The notes: a model not told the origin generated them from the letters alone. DNA of 31,336 nt from JBFFSQ01 sp041572275 (GCA_041572275.1 JBFFSQ010000011.1:1-31336), one strand, 5' to 3'. Positions 7,892-16,842 are shown, numbered from the stretch's first letter. Program-made: numbers and translations.

Positions 7892-10744
7892 GTGACGCAA
7901 GCCCAACAGACCTCTGGCCATCAACATTTTCTCACCCTGCTAGCCCAGCGGATTATTGAAGACAACCGGGACAACCTGCCTGATTTAAGTCATCTATATA
8001 TTTTTATTCCAAATGCCCTGGCCGCGCATCAGCTTAGACGCCACCTCACTCGCCAGGCACAAACAGCAATGATTGGCCCGTACATTGGTAGTCTCCAGCA
8101 ATGGGTCAATGAGAATATTGCCCTTGAGCCAGCCACCACTACGGTAATTAATCAACAAGCACAACGCTTACTAATGCTTGAAGCCCTCGGTCAGCACACA
8201 GACTTATTTAACCCTGAAAATACCTGGCAGGTGTGTGACAGCCTGCTGACTCTGTTTAACGAGCTGACCCAGAACAGCTGTACCGCCCTGGCCAAAACAG
8301 AACAGCTTTGGCTCAGTCAATTACAGGCCGCCTATGGCAGTGGCGATACGACGCTGACACATCTCAATTATGAAGCCAACATTGTTCATACATTGTGGCA
8401 AGCCTGGCATGAACAGAACCAGGCTCGAAATATACTGGATGAAGCCTCTGCCTATCATAAACGCCTGCTTGGCCAAGCGAAGAATATTCATGACAAGCAA
8501 CTTTTTTACATCATCGGCCCTGAACAGTTAACTCCGGCTGAACTATCCTGGTGCCAAAACCTTTCTGCGACCCAAACGGTACACTACATCAGCCAAAATT
8601 CAGCGCCAGGCCTCACCCTGCCAGCAACAATCGAACTGCACGACAATAGCGACATAAGCCACTTTCTTGCTGCGACCTATGACCACGAAACCGTACTCAA
8701 TCACCGGGCCCAGGTCTTCAACGAAGAACAGGTGAAAGACACACTGACTCAGCAGTTGCAATTGTTCAGTGCCCGCAATGGAGAACAGGAAGCCCGAGCG
8801 ATCGAACTGCAAATCCGGATCTGGTTAATCAGCGGACTGAATAATATCGGCATAATCACCGAAGACAGGAAACTGGCTCGACGCGTGCGAGCCCTGTTGG
8901 AACGGGCAGATATCGTCATTCAAGATACCGCCGGCTGGTCCCTCGCAACAACCAGTTCTGCTACCGTCATTGAACGCTGGCTCGAGTGCATTGAACAGGA
9001 CTTTGCCCACCAGCCATTGCTGGATCTGCTGAAATCACCTTTTTTCTGTGATGATCAGACTCGTGAGCAACACCTCAACCATGTCTATCGCCTGGAACAG
9101 GATGTTATTCTCCACGAACAGGTACCCAGTAATATTAAACGTTTCATTAAGGCTTTAGAGTCTCGCGCCACTCGTTTGCAACAGCCCTGGCCTGAGGACA
9201 CCTATCCGGTATTGAAGCATTTGCTCAACCACCTGGAACAAACAGCGGCAGGACTGCAAAAACTCTTCCGAGCCGATATAGAACATGCACCCCTCACCTA
9301 TCTGCATGCATTGACTGAAAGCCTGGGCGAACTCGGTATTCAATCTCATCTGGAGAATGACCCTGCCGGTCAACGAATTATAAACGTACTCAATCAAATG
9401 CGCGCTGGCCTACAACAGGCCAACCCTACGATGACCTGGCTGGATTTCAGAACATGGTTAGGAAGTGCCCTCGAACAGGAAGAATTTACACCACAAAACC
9501 TGCCGTCAGCCGTACAGTTAATGAACCTTAAACAGGCACAGTACTGCCAGTTCCAGGCTCTGATCATTGCCGGTGCCAACAAAGACAGTCTGCCCGGTAC
9601 TGCTAGCCAGACACCTTTCTTTAATCAGTCCGTGAGGCAGTCTCTAGGACTAAAAAGCTGGCCAGAGGAAAAGGCATATAACTTTTACCGCTTCCGTTGT
9701 TTATTGGAATCAGCCAACCAGGTCTTGATCACCTATAAATCAGAACAAAATGGTGAATGGCTAGCCCCATCACCCTGGGTGACCTCACTGGCCAATTTTG
9801 CTGACAGGGCACTCAAGCTCAACCTGCAAGCAGACTCCCTCGGCCATCTGTTAGCCGCCCACAGCGGGCTAACGGAAAGTGATGCAAGCAAGACGCCGGA
9901 GCAGCAGACACAACCGTTCCCGGTTCTCGACCAGAACCTGATCCCAGACAGTTTTTCTGCCAGTAGTCATAAAAAACTCATCGACTGCCCATATCAGTTT
10001 CTTGCCAGTTATGGCTTGGCACTCAAGCCCAGTGAAAGCATCACTGAAGAATTAATGAAGTCTGATTATGGTGAAAAAGTCCATCTCATCTTACGCGCAT
10101 TTCATGAGTCCGTGCCTGGCCTGATGAAACCAATGAGCCACCAGCTTGATACTGCAAATCGTCAACAGGCTATTGATCATATGATTGCGCTCTCTCAACA
10201 GGTTTTCGAAAAAGACCTGGAAGATACCGTCCAACACCGTGGCTGGTTGAAGCGTTGGCTAAAGACTATTCCAGACTATATCGACTGGCAAATTCAACAC
10301 CAACAAAACTGGTCCATATATCAACTCGAACAACATCAAGAGGCACTACTCAATAGCCAGCTCCGAATTCATGGTCGTCTCGACCGGGTTGACCAACAAC
10401 CTGGGACAAAGCACTACAGTATTATTGACTACAAAACCGGCAAGGCACCGACACAAAAAGATATCGATACCGGAGAAGATATCCAGCTCATCAGCTATGC
10501 GAGTTTGCTCAAACCAGTTAGCCGAGTGGAATACCTGTCTCTAGACAATGGCCGGGTAAAAACTGAGTCCTTCCTGGAAGACGAGAAGCTGGATAACCTG
10601 AAAACTCAAGGGCAGAAACGTCTGACTGATTTAGTAGAAGCAATGCATCAAGGCACCCCCTTACCTGCCTGGGGTGACCAGAAAACCTGTCAGTATTGCA
10701 CTATGCAGGGCCTTTGCAGAAAACAGATCTGGGAAAGTGCATAA
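7892..10744 (+). CDS. AddB-like PD-(D/E)XK nuclease with Fe-S cysteines
   Basis: A 950-residue protein resembling the AddB half of AddAB recombination nucleases; it best fits the family described as 'probable DNA repair protein' (TIGR03623, from memory). The nuclease core is near the C-terminus: GRLDRVDQ, then IIDYKTGK at 844-851, which supplies the D-(x)-K catalytic residues. Four cysteines, 699 (in DCPYQFLASYG), 933, 936 and 942, have the C...C-x2-C-x5-C spacing that holds the 4Fe-4S cluster in AddB. The N-terminal region (LYIFIPNALAAHQLRRHL) shows no Walker A GKT motif, so it is unlikely to be a motor. Expected role: DNA-end processing or repair. No AddA/UvrD-like helicase gene is adjacent. 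The start is GTG at 7892: the frame is open only from 7862, no ATG is available, and no clear Shine-Dalgarno is present. A bidirectional terminator follows the stop. Confidence 0.88.
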   Translation: MTQAQQTSGHQHFLTLLAQRIIEDNRDNLPDLSHLYIFIPNALAAHQLRRHLTRQAQTAMIGPYIGSLQQWVNENIALEPATTTVINQQAQRLLMLEALGQHTDLFNPENTWQVCDSLLTLFNELTQNSCTALAKTEQLWLSQLQAAYGSGDTTLTHLNYEANIVHTLWQAWHEQNQARNILDEASAYHKRLLGQAKNIHDKQLFYIIGPEQLTPAELSWCQNLSATQTVHYISQNSAPGLTLPATIELHDNSDISHFLAATYDHETVLNHRAQVFNEEQVKDTLTQQLQLFSARNGEQEARAIELQIRIWLISGLNNIGIITEDRKLARRVRALLERADIVIQDTAGWSLATTSSATVIERWLECIEQDFAHQPLLDLLKSPFFCDDQTREQHLNHVYRLEQDVILHEQVPSNIKRFIKALESRATRLQQPWPEDTYPVLKHLLNHLEQTAAGLQKLFRADIEHAPLTYLHALTESLGELGIQSHLENDPAGQRIINVLNQMRAGLQQANPTMTWLDFRTWLGSALEQEEFTPQNLPSAVQLMNLKQAQYCQFQALIIAGANKDSLPGTASQTPFFNQSVRQSLGLKSWPEEKAYNFYRFRCLLESANQVLITYKSEQNGEWLAPSPWVTSLANFADRALKLNLQADSLGHLLAAHSGLTESDASKTPEQQTQPFPVLDQNLIPDSFSASSHKKLIDCPYQFLASYGLALKPSESITEELMKSDYGEKVHLILRAFHESVPGLMKPMSHQLDTANRQQAIDHMIALSQQVFEKDLEDTVQHRGWLKRWLKTIPDYIDWQIQHQQNWSIYQLEQHQEALLNSQLRIHGRLDRVDQQPGTKHYSIIDYKTGKAPTQKDIDTGEDIQLISYASLLKPVSRVEYLSLDNGRVKTESFLEDEKLDNLKTQGQKRLTDLVEAMHQGTPLPAWGDQKTCQYCTMQGLCRKQIWESA

Positions 10745-10783
10745 AAAAAGCCCTGTTTGACTCAATGATTCAAACAGGGCTTT
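10742..10783. terminator. Bidirectional intrinsic terminator
   Basis: AAGCCCTGTTTGA (10748-10760) pairs perfectly with TCAAACAGGGCTT (10770-10782) across a 9-base loop. It has an A-run before (a U-run on the minus strand) and TTT after. It sits between the stops of the AddB-like gene and the facing propeller lipoprotein. The minus-strand U-run is the better one. Confidence 0.85.
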
Positions 10784-10827
10784 CGAGCATGTCTAGCCCG
10801 TAATTAAATACAGACTTTTGCGATCGA

Positions 10828-11919
10828 TTATTCGACAGCAAACACCTCACCATTTACTGAACTAAAAATCACTTTCCCATCAGCGACCACTGGTGAAGAG
10901 TAAATCTTATCATCCACTTTATATTTCCAACGCAAGCCGCCATTCTCGATATTCAGGGCATAAAGATGACCATCAGTGCTACCAATATACACAGTATCTG
11001 AAGCAATTACCGGCGAGGAATAAACAGCACTACCCGTTTTAAACTCCCAGTGACGATTACCGGTTTGGCGATCAAAAGCATAAATGTAACTATCTGCACT
11101 ACCCAGATACACAGCTCGTTCGTAGACTGCTACAGATGAAAATACTTTACCTGCTGTTTTCTTTCTCCAGATTTCCTGACCTGTTTGTATATTCACCGAG
11201 TGAACATACTTGTCATCTGCGCCAAAATATATTTTCTGTTCATCGGCACTGGGCGATGAATAAATGGGTTGACGAGCAGGAAACTTCCACTGTTCCTGAC
11301 CTGAATGTTTGTTAATGGCGCGCATATAACCATCCAGTGTACCAACATAGACGTGTTCACCACTCACTGATGGTGAAGTATAGACACCACCTTTGGCCTC
11401 GAAATGCCATTTTTCATGTCCACTTTGCGCATCAACAGCATAGAGTTTTTTATCTTCGCTACCAAAATACAGGATACCTTGATCAATTGTAGGTGATGAA
11501 TACACCTTACCACCGGTTCTGAATTTCCATTTCATCTGCTGGTTATCCGTATCCACCGCATAAAGGTAACCATCCCAACTGCCAACATAAACGACACCGC
11601 CCTGCACAGCGACAGCCGCTTCAATATTACCGCCAGTCTTAAACTTCCATTTCATCCGTCCCGTATCAAGGTCAAGGGCATAGAGATAACCGTCTTTACA
11701 TCCGACATAGACAGTACCATCAGCGACAATAGGAGACGAATAAACTTTATCGGGTGCAGCAAATTTCCACACCAGACGATTCAGCTCTTCTGGACCATCT
11801 GAATTAGCAATACCACTATGAATTGGATCAACCCGATACATCGCTGTACTACCACCACATGCAGTTATCATAGCTGCTATGCACAGCACCAAAGATAGCT
11901 TCAAGCCCCTGATCATCAT
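10828..11919 (-). CDS. Lipoprotein with eight-repeat PQQ-like beta-propeller
   Basis: A 363-residue exported lipoprotein. The N-terminus MMIRGLKLSLVLCIAAMITAC has a basic start, a hydrophobic core and an ITAC lipobox, with GG after the cysteine. The remainder is eight very regular repeats of about 40 residues, each with a W-K-F type start, an (V/I)YSSP turn, a (V/I)Y.G.xDGYLYA strand and a D..TG turn. This is the PQQ-binding-like (quinoprotein-type) repeat, giving an eight-bladed propeller. BamB, the outer-membrane assembly factor, is built the same way, but its blades are much less alike. I therefore call it BamB-like in architecture only. No PQQ ligand residues or dehydrogenase catalytic site are evident, so it is likely a binding or scaffolding propeller in the envelope. 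The start is preceded by GGAG. It is alone on the minus strand, downstream of alr's stop side and facing the AddB-like gene. Confidence 0.88.
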   Translation of the reverse strand: MMIRGLKLSLVLCIAAMITACGGSTAMYRVDPIHSGIANSDGPEELNRLVWKFAAPDKVYSSPIVADGTVYVGCKDGYLYALDLDTGRMKWKFKTGGNIEAAVAVQGGVVYVGSWDGYLYAVDTDNQQMKWKFRTGGKVYSSPTIDQGILYFGSEDKKLYAVDAQSGHEKWHFEAKGGVYTSPSVSGEHVYVGTLDGYMRAINKHSGQEQWKFPARQPIYSSPSADEQKIYFGADDKYVHSVNIQTGQEIWRKKTAGKVFSSVAVYERAVYLGSADSYIYAFDRQTGNRHWEFKTGSAVYSSPVIASDTVYIGSTDGHLYALNIENGGLRWKYKVDDKIYSSPVVADGKVIFSSVNGEVFAVE

Positions 11920-12007
11920 TTATCTCCAGAATTAATTTTTATAAGTGATCTAAACCCTATCCAAAAAACGGACGTATATCAACGGTTTATAGTAATTATG
12001 TGAAGTA

Positions 12008-13066
12008 TCAGTCGATTCGACTGCGCGCCAGATTGCAGAGTAACTCATAGGCAATAGTGTCAGCATTGCGCGCAACATCATCAACAGTCACTTCCCGCCC
12101 CCACAAAACCACTTCATCACCACAACGTGGATTGTCTATACCGCGCAAATCTATGCTGATAGTGTCCATGGATACTCGCCCCAAAACCTGGCTTTGCCGT
12201 CCATTAATCCAGACCGGTGTACCTGTCCTGGCATGGCGAGGATAGCCATCACCATAACCAATGGCCACACTGCCTACAGGCATATCCTCCGGACATTGCC
12301 ATAAACTGCCATAGCCAATGCTATCATTCTTGCGTAGATGATTAATTGCGATTAAAGGTGCCTGTAACTGCATGACTGGCTTTAGCCCCAGCTCCTGAGC
12401 TGAACGGTCAGCCAGGGGTGATGAACCATACAGCATGATACCAGGACGAACCCAGTCTCCATGTGCCTGACTGAACGCAATTAGACCAGCCGAATTGGCC
12501 AGACTGGTCTGCGCATCTAAGGTATTCGCCAACGATTGAAAGCAATCGATCTGTATCTGGTTTGAAGGGTGATCCGGTACATCCGCATTGGCAAAATGGC
12601 TAAACAAACCTATTTCACGAATCCCGGGATTCTGCACCAGTCGAGACCAGGCAGCCACGACCTCCTCGGGCTGAAGCCCCAAACGCCCCATACCTGAGTT
12701 CACTTTTAGCCAGATGCCAAGATCAACGGGCTGCTGCTCCAGCATGTCCAGTTGCCATTGTTGGTGAATAACCGGTGTAAGATTCAGTGCCGCCATCTGC
12801 TGCAGCTGATCGACATCCTGAAAGCCCTGAAAAATGGTAATAGCCTGGGTAATACCTGCATTGCGTAGTGTCACCGCTTCCTGCAAACAGGCCACCGCGA
12901 AAGCATCTGCCTGATTCAGCGCCTGAGCCGATTGAATTAGACCATGGCCATAAGCATCGGCCTTGATGACTGCCATCACATGACTATTGGAAGCAAATTG
13001 TTTTACGCGCTGGAAATTATGCCGGAGTGCATCAAGATCGATGATTGCCTGGGCATTGCGTCTCAT
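12008..13066 (-). CDS. alr: Alanine racemase
   Basis: Alr interconverts L- and D-alanine using pyridoxal phosphate and supplies D-alanine for peptidoglycan. The 352-residue protein has the PLP-lysine motif AVIKADAYGHG (Lys35), KVNSGMGRLG, the NSAG and RPGIMLYG segments, the second catalytic base Tyr252 in IGYGSLW, and GYGDGYPR and GRVSMDTISIDL in the C-terminal beta domain. It ends a little short (NLARSRID), where many homologues have a few more residues. The start ATG overlaps the dnaB stop (TGA) by four bases, so the two are translationally coupled; dnaB-alr is a common pair in gammaproteobacteria. No other racemase gene is in the window. Confidence 0.97.
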   Translation of the reverse strand: MRRNAQAIIDLDALRHNFQRVKQFASNSHVMAVIKADAYGHGLIQSAQALNQADAFAVACLQEAVTLRNAGITQAITIFQGFQDVDQLQQMAALNLTPVIHQQWQLDMLEQQPVDLGIWLKVNSGMGRLGLQPEEVVAAWSRLVQNPGIREIGLFSHFANADVPDHPSNQIQIDCFQSLANTLDAQTSLANSAGLIAFSQAHGDWVRPGIMLYGSSPLADRSAQELGLKPVMQLQAPLIAINHLRKNDSIGYGSLWQCPEDMPVGSVAIGYGDGYPRHARTGTPVWINGRQSQVLGRVSMDTISIDLRGIDNPRCGDEVVLWGREVTVDDVARNADTIAYELLCNLARSRID

Positions 13067-14469
13067 TCATAACCTTCGGAGGAATACATTTCAGGGGCAA
13101 AATTCTCAAACTTGGTGTATTTACCCAGGAAGGTCAAACGTACCGTACCAATAGGACCGTTACGCTGCTTACCGATGATAATTTCAGCCGTACCTTTATC
13201 CGGGCTATCTTCGTTATATACCTCATCACGGTAAATAAATACGATTAAATCTGCATCCTGCTCGATCGCACCAGATTCACGCAAGTCCGACATTACGGGT
13301 CGTTTATTCGGACGCTGCTCGAGGCTTCGGTTAAGCTGTGACAAGGCAATAACGGGCACTTCCAGCTCCTTAGCCAAAGCTTTCAGGCTACGTGAAATTT
13401 CGGATATCTCCGTGGCCCTGTTCTCACCACCACCTGCAATCTGCATTAGCTGGAGATAATCAATGACAATCAAGCCTAAACCATGCTCACGCTTCAGGCG
13501 ACGGGCTCGGGCACGTAAATCAGTCGGTGATAATGCGGGCGTATCATCGATGAATACCTTGGCCTCTGACAAAATGGATACAGCTGAGGTAATCCGCGGC
13601 CAGTCATCATCAGTCAGTTCACCGGTACGCAAATGATGGCCATTGATGCGACCCAATGATGAAATCATACGCATAGCCAGTGCTTCGCTGGGCATTTCCA
13701 TACTAAAAATTGCTACCGGGACCTGGGCGCCTATTGCGGCATTTTCGGCCATATTCATGGCAAAGGTAGTCTTACCCATGGACGGTCGACCAGCCACAAT
13801 GACCAGATCGCCTTTCTGCAGCCCTGTGGTTTTATCATCAAACTCATTAAAACCAGTCGTGACACCGGTAATGTGTCCTTCCTGTTCAAACAGATAATCA
13901 ATCTGTTCAACAGTTTTAGTGAGCAGCTGCTTCATGCCAATAAAGCCCTTACCCGCTCGCGACCCTTGCTCCGCTATCTTATAAACACTACGTTCTGCAG
14001 CATCCAGCAGTTCCTTACTTTCACGGCCTTCCGGATTATAAGCGCTACTGGCTATATCAGTGCCAATTTCAATCAGCTGTCGCAGTACCGAGCGCTCACG
14101 TACAATATCAGCATAAGCGCGAATATTCGCCGCACTAGGCGTTTCTTTGGCCAGTCGTCCCAGATAAGCCAAACCACCAGCATCTGCCAGTTCATGGGTC
14201 TTTTCCAACTCTTCGGACAGAGTGACCACATCAAATGGACTATCTTTAGCCTCAAGGCTGGCTATCGAGCGAAAAATCAGCCGATGTTCCTTACGATAGA
14301 AATCTTCTTCAGCAATTTTATCGGCAATCTGCTCCCATGAACGATTATCCAGCATCAGACCACCAAGCACCGCCTGTTCAGCCTCAATGGAGTGTGGCGG
14401 AACTTTAAGCCCTTGAGTATCGGTATCGTGGGATCTAGGAGATGGAGTAAAAACTGCGGATTCAGCCAT
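13063..14469 (-). CDS. dnaB: Replicative DNA helicase DnaB
   Basis: DnaB is the hexameric 5'-3' helicase that unwinds DNA at the replication fork. The 468-residue protein has the N-terminal primase-interacting domain (VPPHSIEAEQAVLGGLMLD onward), a linker helix, and a RecA-type ATPase with Walker A GRPSMGKTT (227-235). It also has FSMEMPSEALAMRM, Walker B LIVIDYLQLM, the ALSQLNRSLEQR segment and DLRESGAIEQDADLI. All are uninterrupted, so no intein is present. Length is normal. It follows rplI's terminator on the minus strand and overlaps alr by four bases at its end. Confidence 0.98.
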   Translation of the reverse strand: MAESAVFTPSPRSHDTDTQGLKVPPHSIEAEQAVLGGLMLDNRSWEQIADKIAEEDFYRKEHRLIFRSIASLEAKDSPFDVVTLSEELEKTHELADAGGLAYLGRLAKETPSAANIRAYADIVRERSVLRQLIEIGTDIASSAYNPEGRESKELLDAAERSVYKIAEQGSRAGKGFIGMKQLLTKTVEQIDYLFEQEGHITGVTTGFNEFDDKTTGLQKGDLVIVAGRPSMGKTTFAMNMAENAAIGAQVPVAIFSMEMPSEALAMRMISSLGRINGHHLRTGELTDDDWPRITSAVSILSEAKVFIDDTPALSPTDLRARARRLKREHGLGLIVIDYLQLMQIAGGGENRATEISEISRSLKALAKELEVPVIALSQLNRSLEQRPNKRPVMSDLRESGAIEQDADLIVFIYRDEVYNEDSPDKGTAEIIIGKQRNGPIGTVRLTFLGKYTKFENFAPEMYSSEGYE

Positions 14470-14551
14470 ATAACCTGTATCGTGTAAAGTTGTTTAATTC
14501 AATGAGATTGCCATTGTCTCAGAAAGAGATCAATAGAAAAAAGGGCGCGCA

Positions 14552-14600
14552 TAAAAAAACGCGAAGTCCAGCCTGTGACTCAGGCCGAACTTCGCGCTTT
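14552..14600 (-). terminator. Intrinsic terminator after rplI
   Basis: On the minus strand a CGCGAAGT / ACTTCGCG stem (14560-14567 with 14589-14596) encloses an inner GCCTG / CAGGC stem and is followed by seven T. It begins about 20 bases past the rplI stop and separates the ribosomal operon from dnaB. Confidence 0.88.
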
Positions 14601-14616
14601 GTGTTCTGACTACGGC

Positions 14617-15066
14617 TTATTCTTCGCCAATAACTGTCAGTTTCACAGTCGCATCTACATCAGCATGTAAATGCAGATCGATGTCATATTCACCGGCCAT
14701 ACGAATAGGACCTTCTGGCATACGAACTTCTTTCTTAGCCACTTCAACACCAGCCGCTGTAATTGCATCTGCAATATCTGCATTACCAACAGAACCAAAT
14801 AATTTGCCTTCAGTACCAGATTTTGAAGTAATGCTAACGGCAAGGTCCTGCAGTTTTTCACGACGGGCTTCGGCTGCGGCTAAAGTCTCAGCCGCTTTAG
14901 CTTCCAGCTCAGCACGACGTGCTTCCAGTTCCTTGATATTGTCTTCAGTGGCTACTTTAGCTTTACCTAATGGCAACAGGAAATTACGGGCATAACCCGG
15001 TTTTACAGTTACAACATCACCCAGAGTACCCAGACGATCAATCTTCTCTAATAAAATGACATCCAT
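14617..15066 (-). CDS. rplI: 50S ribosomal protein L9
   Basis: L9 binds 23S rRNA at the base of the L1 stalk and reaches across the ribosome through a long helix. The 149 residues equal the E. coli length. The N-terminal domain MDVILLEKIDRLGTLGDVVTVKPGYARNFLLPLGKA is the classic L9 signature, followed by a long Ala/Glu-rich connecting helix (about 40-75) and the C-terminal domain with KLFGSVGNADIADAI. GAGG precedes the ATG. It is the last gene of the rpsF-rpsR-DUF2232-rplI group. Confidence 0.99.
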   Translation of the reverse strand: MDVILLEKIDRLGTLGDVVTVKPGYARNFLLPLGKAKVATEDNIKELEARRAELEAKAAETLAAAEARREKLQDLAVSITSKSGTEGKLFGSVGNADIADAITAAGVEVAKKEVRMPEGPIRMAGEYDIDLHLHADVDATVKLTVIGEE

Positions 15067-15090
15067 CTTTAATGCCTCATTCTCTAAAAT

Positions 15091-15990
15091 TTAATTCGTT
15101 GTCAGACGCTTGCGAAAATCAATCCACGCGTCCGATAATCCAAATACCGCCAATGGAAACACCACCAGATGCGGTAACATAAATACCATGATATAGAGCC
15201 CAATTAACCAGCCTTTGCTAATTTTTCGGAGCTCGATTATGCCATGCACTATGGCAAAACCCTGAATCATATACAGACTCAACAGCACCAGCATTAGCAT
15301 GGTCATCAGATCTGAACCGGTAAAAACCGATAACAGAATCAACACCACGCTTAACATCGGCAGTATTCGTCCCAGCCTGAGCTCATTGAACTCTTTGGTA
15401 AGGCCACCTGGGTTATACAGTGCAGCCTGCCACCAACGCCCCAGTAGCAAACTCAGTACCACACCGAAAATCATACCGATAGCTAGAATTCCGGGTAACA
15501 ACTTGAGCACGGTATCCATAGCCTGTATTAGCTCGGCCTGAGCTGCTTCACTGGGCTGCTGTTCAATCACAGGCCTGATCATTTCTGCAAACTCAGCAGC
15601 CAATTGCTGCTGTATCTGCGGAAAGCCCAGATCCAGAGTAAGCACAAATGCCACCCCTAATCCTGCAATCAGCTGTAAGGACAAGCCCAGGGATACCGTT
15701 TGTCGCAGAACCACCGAAGTTAGCCACAAAGGTAACCACAACAACAGGATAACGCCCAGTGACAACATCGGCGTACCCAGTACCAACCAGGACAGCCCCA
15801 TGGCCGCAATCCCTGCCAGCACAATCAGCTGCATGCCTTTGCCAGGACCCAGGTGTAATACCACCAGGGCAATGACACCACCACTAACCCAGGCCAGAGG
15901 TGGTAACATCAAGGCCAGTATGGCCGTTACAGCAGCTACCAGAGCTGCCTGACTGGGGCCAGCCATAATAAACCGGGCCAGTGCAATCAT
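15091..15990 (-). CDS. DUF2232 polytopic membrane protein
   Basis: A 299-residue inner-membrane protein of the DUF2232 family, function unknown. It has about eight hydrophobic spans, including a pair near the N-terminus, a cluster around 55-120, one at about 170-190 and several in the C-terminal third. A hydrophilic, Gln/Glu-rich stretch lies around 125-160. The N-terminus MIALARFIMAGPSQAALV resembles the pseudomonad DUF2232 start (as I recall it), which supports ATG 15990 over the internal Met9, although no strong Shine-Dalgarno is visible. Its place between rpsR and rplI is the standard location of this family in many gammaproteobacteria. Expression is therefore tied to ribosomal proteins. 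Confidence 0.88.
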   Translation of the reverse strand: MIALARFIMAGPSQAALVAAVTAILALMLPPLAWVSGGVIALVVLHLGPGKGMQLIVLAGIAAMGLSWLVLGTPMLSLGVILLLWLPLWLTSVVLRQTVSLGLSLQLIAGLGVAFVLTLDLGFPQIQQQLAAEFAEMIRPVIEQQPSEAAQAELIQAMDTVLKLLPGILAIGMIFGVVLSLLLGRWWQAALYNPGGLTKEFNELRLGRILPMLSVVLILLSVFTGSDLMTMLMLVLLSLYMIQGFAIVHGIIELRKISKGWLIGLYIMVFMLPHLVVFPLAVFGLSDAWIDFRKRLTTN

Positions 15991-16044
15991 AATCTGTGTC
16001 AGCTTTAGCGGATGAAATTACCCGCCAAAGCTGGAAACCTATAC

Positions 16045-16266
16045 TTAATGACTGTCAGTGTAAGGCAGCAGTGCCAGGTAACGGGCACGTTTTACTGCAG
16101 TAGTCAGCTGACGCTGATATTTTGCTTTAGTACCAGTAATACGAGCAGGTACCAGCTTGCCACTTTCGCTGATGTAATTTTTCAGCAGGTTCAGGTCTTT
16201 GTAGTCACACTCTGTAATGCCTTCAGCAGTGAAACGACAGAATTTTTTACGACGGAAATAAGCCAT
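16045..16266 (-). CDS. rpsR: 30S ribosomal protein S18
   Basis: S18 pairs with S6 on the platform of the 30S subunit. The 73-residue sequence begins MAYFRRKKFCRFTAEG and contains DYKDLNLLKNYISESGKLVPARITG and KYQRQLTTAVKRARYLALLP, essentially the universal S18. TGGAGAA precedes the ATG. It starts 17 bases after rpsF. Confidence 0.99.
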   Translation of the reverse strand: MAYFRRKKFCRFTAEGITECDYKDLNLLKNYISESGKLVPARITGTKAKYQRQLTTAVKRARYLALLPYTDSH

Positions 16267-16283
16267 TATTCGTTCTCCAGTAA

Positions 16284-16694
16284 TTATTCAGCAGCAGCTT
16301 CGTCAGCAGATGCATCATCAAAATCTTCAGTGTCAGCTGATTCATCAACTGGTTTGCGTGAAGATTTCTCTTTTTCTTCATCTTTAACCAGTGGAGAAGG
16401 CTCTGTGATCGCTGCTTTACATTTGATGATCATGTTACGCAGTACAGCATCGTTAAAGCGGAATGAAGATTCCAGCTCTTCCTTTTCTGCCTGGCCACAC
16501 TCAATATTCATCAGAACATAATGGGCTTTATGAATTTTGTTGATTGGATATGCCAGTTGACGACGGCCCCAGTCTTCCAGGCGGTGAATAGTACCACCAT
16601 TAGACTCGATAATGCCGCGGTAACGCTCAACCATGGCAGGAACCTGTTCGCTCTGGTCTGGATGTACCAGAAATACAACTTCGTAATGACGCAT
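16284..16694 (-). CDS. rpsF: 30S ribosomal protein S6
   Basis: S6 forms a heterodimer with S18 on the 30S platform. The frame is open 81 bases further upstream, but ATG 16694 is the right start: MRHYEVVFLVHPDQSEQVP is the S6 N-terminus and GGGAGC lies just before it. RLEDWGRRQLAYPINKIHKAHYVLMN and FNDAVLRNMIIK are family hallmarks. The last about 30 residues are acidic and disordered (Asp/Glu/Ala), as in enterobacterial S6. At 136 residues it is of ordinary length. It is first in the operon and is preceded by a structured leader and a candidate promoter. Confidence 0.99.
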   Translation of the reverse strand: MRHYEVVFLVHPDQSEQVPAMVERYRGIIESNGGTIHRLEDWGRRQLAYPINKIHKAHYVLMNIECGQAEKEELESSFRFNDAVLRNMIIKCKAAITEPSPLVKDEEKEKSSRKPVDESADTEDFDDASADEAAAE

Positions 16695-16755
16695 AAATAC
16701 GCTCCCTACGGTTAATGCCCCCAGTTCAATCACTGTGGAGCAAGGAGTTAGACAA

Positions 16756-16772
16756 TTCCGGTCAAGCCGGAA
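16756..16772 (-). promoter_or_regulatory. Hairpin in the rpsF leader, candidate S6:S18 control site
   Basis: A perfect TTCCGG / CCGGAA stem with a 5-base loop lies 62 bases before the rpsF ATG and about 35 bases after the predicted transcript start. Many bacteria have an S6:S18-binding leader RNA upstream of rpsF for autoregulation. Position and a CCG-containing stem fit, but I did not match the full motif. Confidence 0.3.
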
Positions 16773-16813
16773 CATTAGCCAATAAGGTGCCTAGAACACC
16801 CATTGGGGCGCGT

Positions 16814-16842
16814 ATTTTACTGGTGAAACGTTGACAGAACAA
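16814..16842 (-). promoter_or_regulatory. Candidate promoter of the rpsF operon
   Basis: On the minus strand: TTGTTC (16837-16842), a 17-base spacer, TAAAAT (16814-16819). The -10 is 5 of 6 to consensus and the -35 only 3 of 6. It would give a leader of about 110 bases holding the hairpin described at 16756-16772. Confidence 0.4.

Noticed and set aside
10828..11919. DNA-level tandem repeat or CRISPR-like periodicity of about 120 bases
   Set aside because: The periodicity follows from the protein propeller blades; the units are diverged at DNA level and have no spacers.
13873..14340. 155-codon plus-strand frame
   Set aside because: Lies wholly antisense to the conserved N-terminal part of dnaB; no independent motif.
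13063..14469. Possible intein in dnaB
   Set aside because: Walker A, Walker B and the flanking motifs are continuous at normal spacing and the length is standard.
16012..16521. 169-codon plus-strand frame
   Set aside because: Antisense to rpsR and rpsF; the Ser-rich product is the mirror of the acidic S6 tail.
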